Source: Entrophospora sp. SA101 (Eukaryota; Glomeromycota; Glomeromycetes; Entrophosporales; Entrophosporaceae). From it: DNA of 23,112 nt. Positions 19,203-23,112 of this stretch are shown here, piece after piece; position 1 is the stretch's first letter; every line of letters starts with the position of its first letter. The stretch lies in the NCBI GenBank assembly GCA_958430865.1, contig CAUDNR010004511.1, positions 125,624 through 148,735 of the forward strand. Direction: 5' to 3'. The translations under genes were made by a program, and so were the position numbers. The notes under the pieces are model-generated. The model saw only the letters and a list, made by a program, of their open reading frames with translations, had not been told where the DNA came from and searched no databases.

Positions 19203-19526
19203 TTAGATTATATTTACAAGGGACTCCATGGTGAAATGATTTTTTGTACAAGATTGGTAGATCGTATTTTATATAGAAGAAGTTACACAAGTCTTCAGGT
19301 TTGAATCGATGTAACCTGGCAGACAGTCTTAATCAAAATAGATGAATTTGTCTTTGTCGGCCTATACTATTACGGTGCAACTTTTGACATTGCGTATTTT
19401 CCAAATACAATTGAAGAGAAAATAGATGTCTTTTTTTTTTACGAAACAATTTCTTTTAATAGCAAAAAGAAAAATACCGGTGTTATTTTCACCCGTATTT
19501 ATGTTGGAGTGATAGACAATAGATAA
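19203..19526 (+). pseudogene. Open frame with one internal stop, unrecognised
   Basis: One plus-strand frame covers 108 codons with a single TGA at 19302-19304 and ends at TAA 19524-19526. Stretches read GLHGEMIFCTRLVDRILYRR, VLIKIDEFVFVGLYYYGATF and KNTGVIFTRIYVGVIDNR. It could be a continuation, in another frame, of the membrane-protein fragment just upstream. It has no ATG start. The overlapping minus-strand frame at 19362-19547 looks less protein-like. An imperfect inverted repeat (AATAGATGAATTTGTC near 19339 against AATTCATCTATT near 19582) overlaps it, so part may instead belong to a small mobile element. Confidence 0.35.
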
Positions 19527-20065
19527 TAAAGACGACAATAAAAACATTCATCTACTTTTTCCGACAAATAATAGATAATAAAATTCATCTATTTTTTTCT
19601 AGTAAAGGATAAATCCTATCGAAATAAAAAAATAATTGTTTTGAACCAAGAATTTATTAGTTAGCGTTAACACATCACAAATATGAGTTTTAAAAAATTA
19701 ATCCAAAAAAAAATTGCCATGTAGCTGTTTATTGACAATAAAAAATTATAGATTATTCTTTCTAAAAAACGGAATAAATTTATTTAATTGGTCTTTTATT
19801 ATTAAGAACATTTAACCCATTCCCGGAGACGATACAAAAACTTTTCGCCAACTTTGGTTAACGAAATTTTATTGTATGTATCAAAAAGGGATCGGCAGTC
19901 AATTTTTATCAAAAATAGGATTACACAGCGACTGGATAAATATTATATATTATATTGCTATTGAAATAACCCCTTCACTCATAATGTTTAATTTGCTGAC
20001 AAATTAAATAACTTAAATATATATAAATCCCATTATCCTAAAAAAAAATAGAAATTGATTAAAAA
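19527..20065. other. Intergenic, upstream of the glutathione synthetase gene
   Basis: Two near-direct copies of GACAA...TAGATAATAAA and CATTCATCTA occur at 19514-19592. The rest is AT-rich and should hold the promoter and 5' leader of the downstream gene. No coding frame was seen. Confidence 0.5.
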
Positions 20066-22255
20066 ATGTCAAAAAATAAATTTTCAATCGAAAAAATTTC
20101 AAATGAAAATCTTGAAAATCTTAAGGAGTTAGCAATCGATTGGAGTCTTGCTCATGGATTAGCAATTAAATCAAACAGCAGTGATATAAACAACAAACTT
20201 ATTGCCACGGCAATAGCAACACATGCTCCAGTCTCGTTAGTTCCATCGCCATTTCCAAAAGAACTTTTTCAGACTGCTTTAGAATTACAACCAATTTTCA
20301 ATTTACTATTTCATAGAATATCTGAAGATCATGATTTTATATCAAATGTCATAGAAGAGTGAGCAAATAGATTATAATTAACATTGATATTTTATATTTA
20401 ATTTATTCATTGAATACTATTTCTTAATAATCATAAACTAAAGTATTATAAAAGTGGATGATTTTATTAAAAATTTATATGAAATCTACCTTAAGGTCAG
20501 AAATGAAGGCGTTAAACAGGTAATCTAAAAAATTTAACTCTAAAAACAATTAATTAGCGAATTTTTAAATCAATATTAATTAAATTTATTATATATTAGA
20601 CAGTTTCTTTAGGATTACACAGATCAGATTATTTCTCACATTCTTTTCCAAATTCAAATCAATCAAAACTTTTACAAGTTGAATTCAACACTATTTCCTC
20701 ATCATTCTCCAGCCTCTCAACATTAACTGGTCAATTACACAGGTAACACATCACATATTATCATCGTTATTTGTAAATCTGAGCCATTCCAAGAAAATTT
20801 CTATCATTAATCAATAGTCATTAATCACATATTATCATTATTAATTAAAGATATTTGTTAGAAAAAACAAGTTATTTTGATTCAATAGATTTATTCAAGA
20901 AATCAGATGATTATTTACTTCCTGAAAATGAATCAATGGATGCTATACCAGAAGGAATTGCTGCTGCTCATAAGATTTATGGAGTAGAAGAGTAAAATAA
21001 TAATTTATCATCTTTTTTTTTTTTTTTTAAAGAGAAAAAATGATTTCTGAAAATACATTTAATTTTCTGCTAATTTAGTGCATATGTTTTAATGGTTGTC
21101 CTGTCACCAGAAAATAATATTTTTGACCAAAGATGGATTGAATACAAATTATTTGACAAGTAATTATTATAAATTATTATACAATTACTCTAATAATAAT
21201 AATCATAATAATAATGATATTATTATTGCTTGTTTTTATTTATAGTCATAAGGTACATTTAATTCGTAAAACACTTTTAGAAATTCACGAAGAAGGAAAA
21301 TTGGATGGAAAGACAGGAACTTTATTAATGTAAGAAATAATCAAATTACATTTATCCCTAGTCCAATCTAATCCAATTTGATTATTAATAGTGGTGATAA
21401 AGAAATTGCTGTTACATACTTTCGTGCAGGTTATGGACCTGACCATTACCCCACTCACAAAGTATGTACATATATATTTATTTTTTCCCAGATCAGAAAA
21501 ATTTTTTAATCATTATTTAATTAGGAATGGGGTGCTAGACTTGCGATAGAGTGTTCCAGATCAATAAAATGCCCAACCGTTGCTTACCAACTTGTTGGTT
21601 CAAAGAAATTTCAACAAGTGTTATCAAATCCTGGTATTTTAGAAAGGTAAAAAATCAAAAATTATTTTTTTTTAAATCAAAAATAAATATAATCTTAATT
21701 GCTTGCTAATTTATTTCCATCGTTCCTTCCTCTCTCCGTTTATCAATTATTAGATATTTATCAGATTCATCTGATATAACAAAAGTTCGATCTTGTTTTG
21801 CAGGTTTATATCCATTGGATTCTTCGCCAGAAGGTGAATCGGCTACAAAACTTGCATTGGAAAACCCAGAACGTTTTGTCATGAAACCACAACGTGAGGG
21901 TGGTGGTAATAATATTTATGGAAGTGATATACCACTAGCTCTGATGAATCTATCAAAAAGTGAACGATCATCTTACATTTTAATGGATTTAATAAAACCA
22001 CCATCGATTAAAAATATTGTTATTAGAAAGGGTGAATTGATCAAAGAAGAAATGATATCTGAATTGGGAATTTTTGGTTTTTTCTTAGGTGGTAAGGTTA
22101 TCAAGAATGTTGAAGCTGCTGTTGATGTTGAGCAAGAAGACAAAATATTTGTAAATAAAACTGCCGGCCATTTATTAAGAACAAAAGCAAAGGATACTAA
22201 AGAAGGCGGTGTTGCTACAGGCTTTTCTGTAATTGATTCACCTTTATTAATTTAA
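20066..22255 (+). CDS. GSH2: Glutathione synthetase, eukaryotic type (EC 6.3.2.3)
   Basis: Nine exons: 20066-20358, 20444-20519, 20600-20742, 20851-20991, 21079-21159, 21246-21329, 21392-21461, 21525-21646 and 21754-22255. They total 1512 nt, 503 residues, with every junction in frame, close to the usual 470-500. The enzyme joins gamma-glutamylcysteine and glycine with ATP to make glutathione, in the cytosol, as the second step of the pathway. Family marks seen: LGLHRSDYF (127-135), VEFNTIS (150-156; magnesium-binding Glu and Asn of the ATP-grasp site), YFRAGYGP before the seventh intron, [11 protein letters not shown], the glycine-rich loop [10 protein letters not shown] (381-390), and the C-terminal LLRTK...EGGVATG substrate loop. 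The start ATG follows an A-run (AAAAAATG). All key residues are present, so it should be functional. Confidence 0.97.
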
Positions 22256-22385
22256 TTTAATAATAATAATTATAAATGTATGCTAACAATTAATACAATT
22301 AAATTAATTGTTTAATAAACTATACAAATAAAAAATAATACCAGCAAACAAACTCAAAAAATTTATTGTCAACTTCATAATAACA
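22256..22385. other. 3' flank of the glutathione synthetase gene
   Basis: AT-rich sequence with AATAAA-like motifs (AATAAA within TTTAATAAACT near 22312 and CAAATAAAAAATAA near 22325) suited to polyadenylation. The minus-strand decayed frame ends immediately after, so the two 3' ends face each other. Confidence 0.45.
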
Positions 22386-22811
22386 TCATCCGGTGTCAAA
22401 AGGTTTAACATAATCATAAGTTAAACAACTGCCAATTGCGCCAATTCTATTAACATTGAATCTTAAGTGAGAATTTTTATTGTTAAATTTCATTTGGAAA
22501 AAGAGATGATGCCGGCTAATATGTCCAGGATCTTTTATAGCAACCTTCAACTATACCTTTTCATTTTCTCCCTCTTCTATCGTCTCATAAATCTTATCAT
22601 AGAATGAATCAACAATACCAAAAAAAGTATGTTTTATTTTCAACGTTCCAATAGTAAAATGAAGTGATTCGTAAGTTTTATAAAAAACAAAATCCAAAAT
22701 TCCCCCAGAAATCACTTTTCAAGTTTTTGTATGTACCGAGAATTTTGGTCCTTTGCTAAAAGTATTTATATAAAAGGGCCTAAACAGGCGATGAAAATTT
22801 CTCAGGCATGT
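22386..22811 (-). pseudogene. Decayed unrecognised coding frame with two stops
   Basis: One minus-strand frame stays protein-like for 142 codons, interrupted only by TGA at 22721-22719 and TAG at 22553-22551. It reads FSKGPKFSVHTKT (stop) KVISGGILDFVFYKTYESLH, GIVDSFYDKIYETIEEGENE, (stop) LKVAIKDPGHISRHHLFFQM, and RFNVNRIGAIGSCLTYDYV to a terminal TGA at 22388-22386. Both stops are one substitution from common codons (CGA, CAG). The frame has no initial ATG, so 5' exons are missing or further right. No family was recognised. Translational readthrough or sequencing error are possible alternatives to a pseudogene. Confidence 0.45.
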
Positions 22812-23112
22812 TTATTTTCTACATGTGTATTTTAGATCTATTAATCCAACGCCTTGATAAAAGAGGGAGTTATCTTTGAGACATTACAGTACCAAAAGGT
22901 TACTTGAGATGTGTATGCCGCAAAAAATTATTCTATTATTATTTTGTTGCTAAAGAATGACTTGTTCAGAAATTGCTTGACAATGGAACAACCGGAGAAT
23001 TCACTAACTGATCCATTAGGACACTAACTAGATATAACAGGAGGGAACGTCCTATATAAGGAATGGATTTTCACAATTGATTTCAATTTTTTTTATACAG
23101 TTTAAAATACTT
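22812..23112. other. Window end, nothing firm
   Basis: No defensible gene. A minus-strand stretch beginning ATG near 22999 reads MDQLVNSPVVPLSSNF and stops; it could be a decayed upstream part of the preceding frame. CCTATATAAGG at 23050-23060 resembles a TATA box but has no assigned gene. Confidence 0.35.

Noticed and set aside
19299..19325. TTTGAATCGATG-like segment as a tRNA T-arm
   Set aside because: No acceptor stem, anticodon arm or D arm could be folded around it; no tRNA gene was found anywhere in the window.
22767..22776. TATATAAAAG as a TATA box on the plus strand
   Set aside because: It lies within the decayed minus-strand frame and no plus-strand gene follows it in the window.
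1..23112. CRISPR array, operon or prokaryotic signals
   Set aside because: No regularly spaced repeat-spacer pattern; genes have spliceosomal introns, so bacterial-type features do not apply.

Overview
The window is AT-rich eukaryotic DNA with compact introns (about 45 to 110 nt, one of 212 nt; GT...AG, often GTAAGT or GTTAGT), long homopolymers, microsatellites and many decayed transposons. Intron style, base composition and gene content (a eukaryotic-type glutathione synthetase, a retinol-dehydrogenase-like SDR, MARVEL-like membrane proteins, a MYND/repeat protein remnant) suggest a fungus with a transposon-rich, AT-rich genome. An arbuscular mycorrhizal fungus (Glomeromycotina) is my best guess; this is inference, not proof.

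Layout. 1-900: degenerate direct repeats. 905-2337: a dead Tc1-type (DD34E) transposon with a 144-bp foldback element inside it. 3054-4448 (-): a broken MYND zinc-finger gene, split by a second copy of the same foldback element. 5768-6319 (+): an intact single-exon membrane protein with three PY-type motifs. 6320-8600: low-complexity DNA plus a decayed reading frame. 8606-8703: a 98-bp hAT-type miniature element with a perfect 8-bp target duplication. 9358-9692 (+): a small three-exon gene found only by splicing tiny exons. 9758-10356 and 18444-18858: two members of a TA-flanked miniature transposon family.

10935-12475 (+): a six-exon SDR. 12636-13982 (-) and 15817-16984 (-): two tandem MARVEL-like four-helix membrane protein genes sharing the phase pattern of their last five introns. 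18081-19526: coding-like fragments around the second TA element. 20066-22255 (+): a complete nine-exon glutathione synthetase. 22386-22811 (-): a decayed unrecognised coding frame.

The intact genes (glutathione synthesis, SDR redox metabolism, MARVEL-like membrane proteins, a possible ubiquitin-ligase adaptor) form no obvious cluster or operon. SDR and the first MARVEL-like gene converge tail to tail 160 bp apart. The mobile elements show several insertion events, including one element inside another. I found no convincing new defence or regulatory system. The most notable items are the foldback element family, the hidden small gene, the tandem MARVEL pair and the shared protein remnant in the TA elements.
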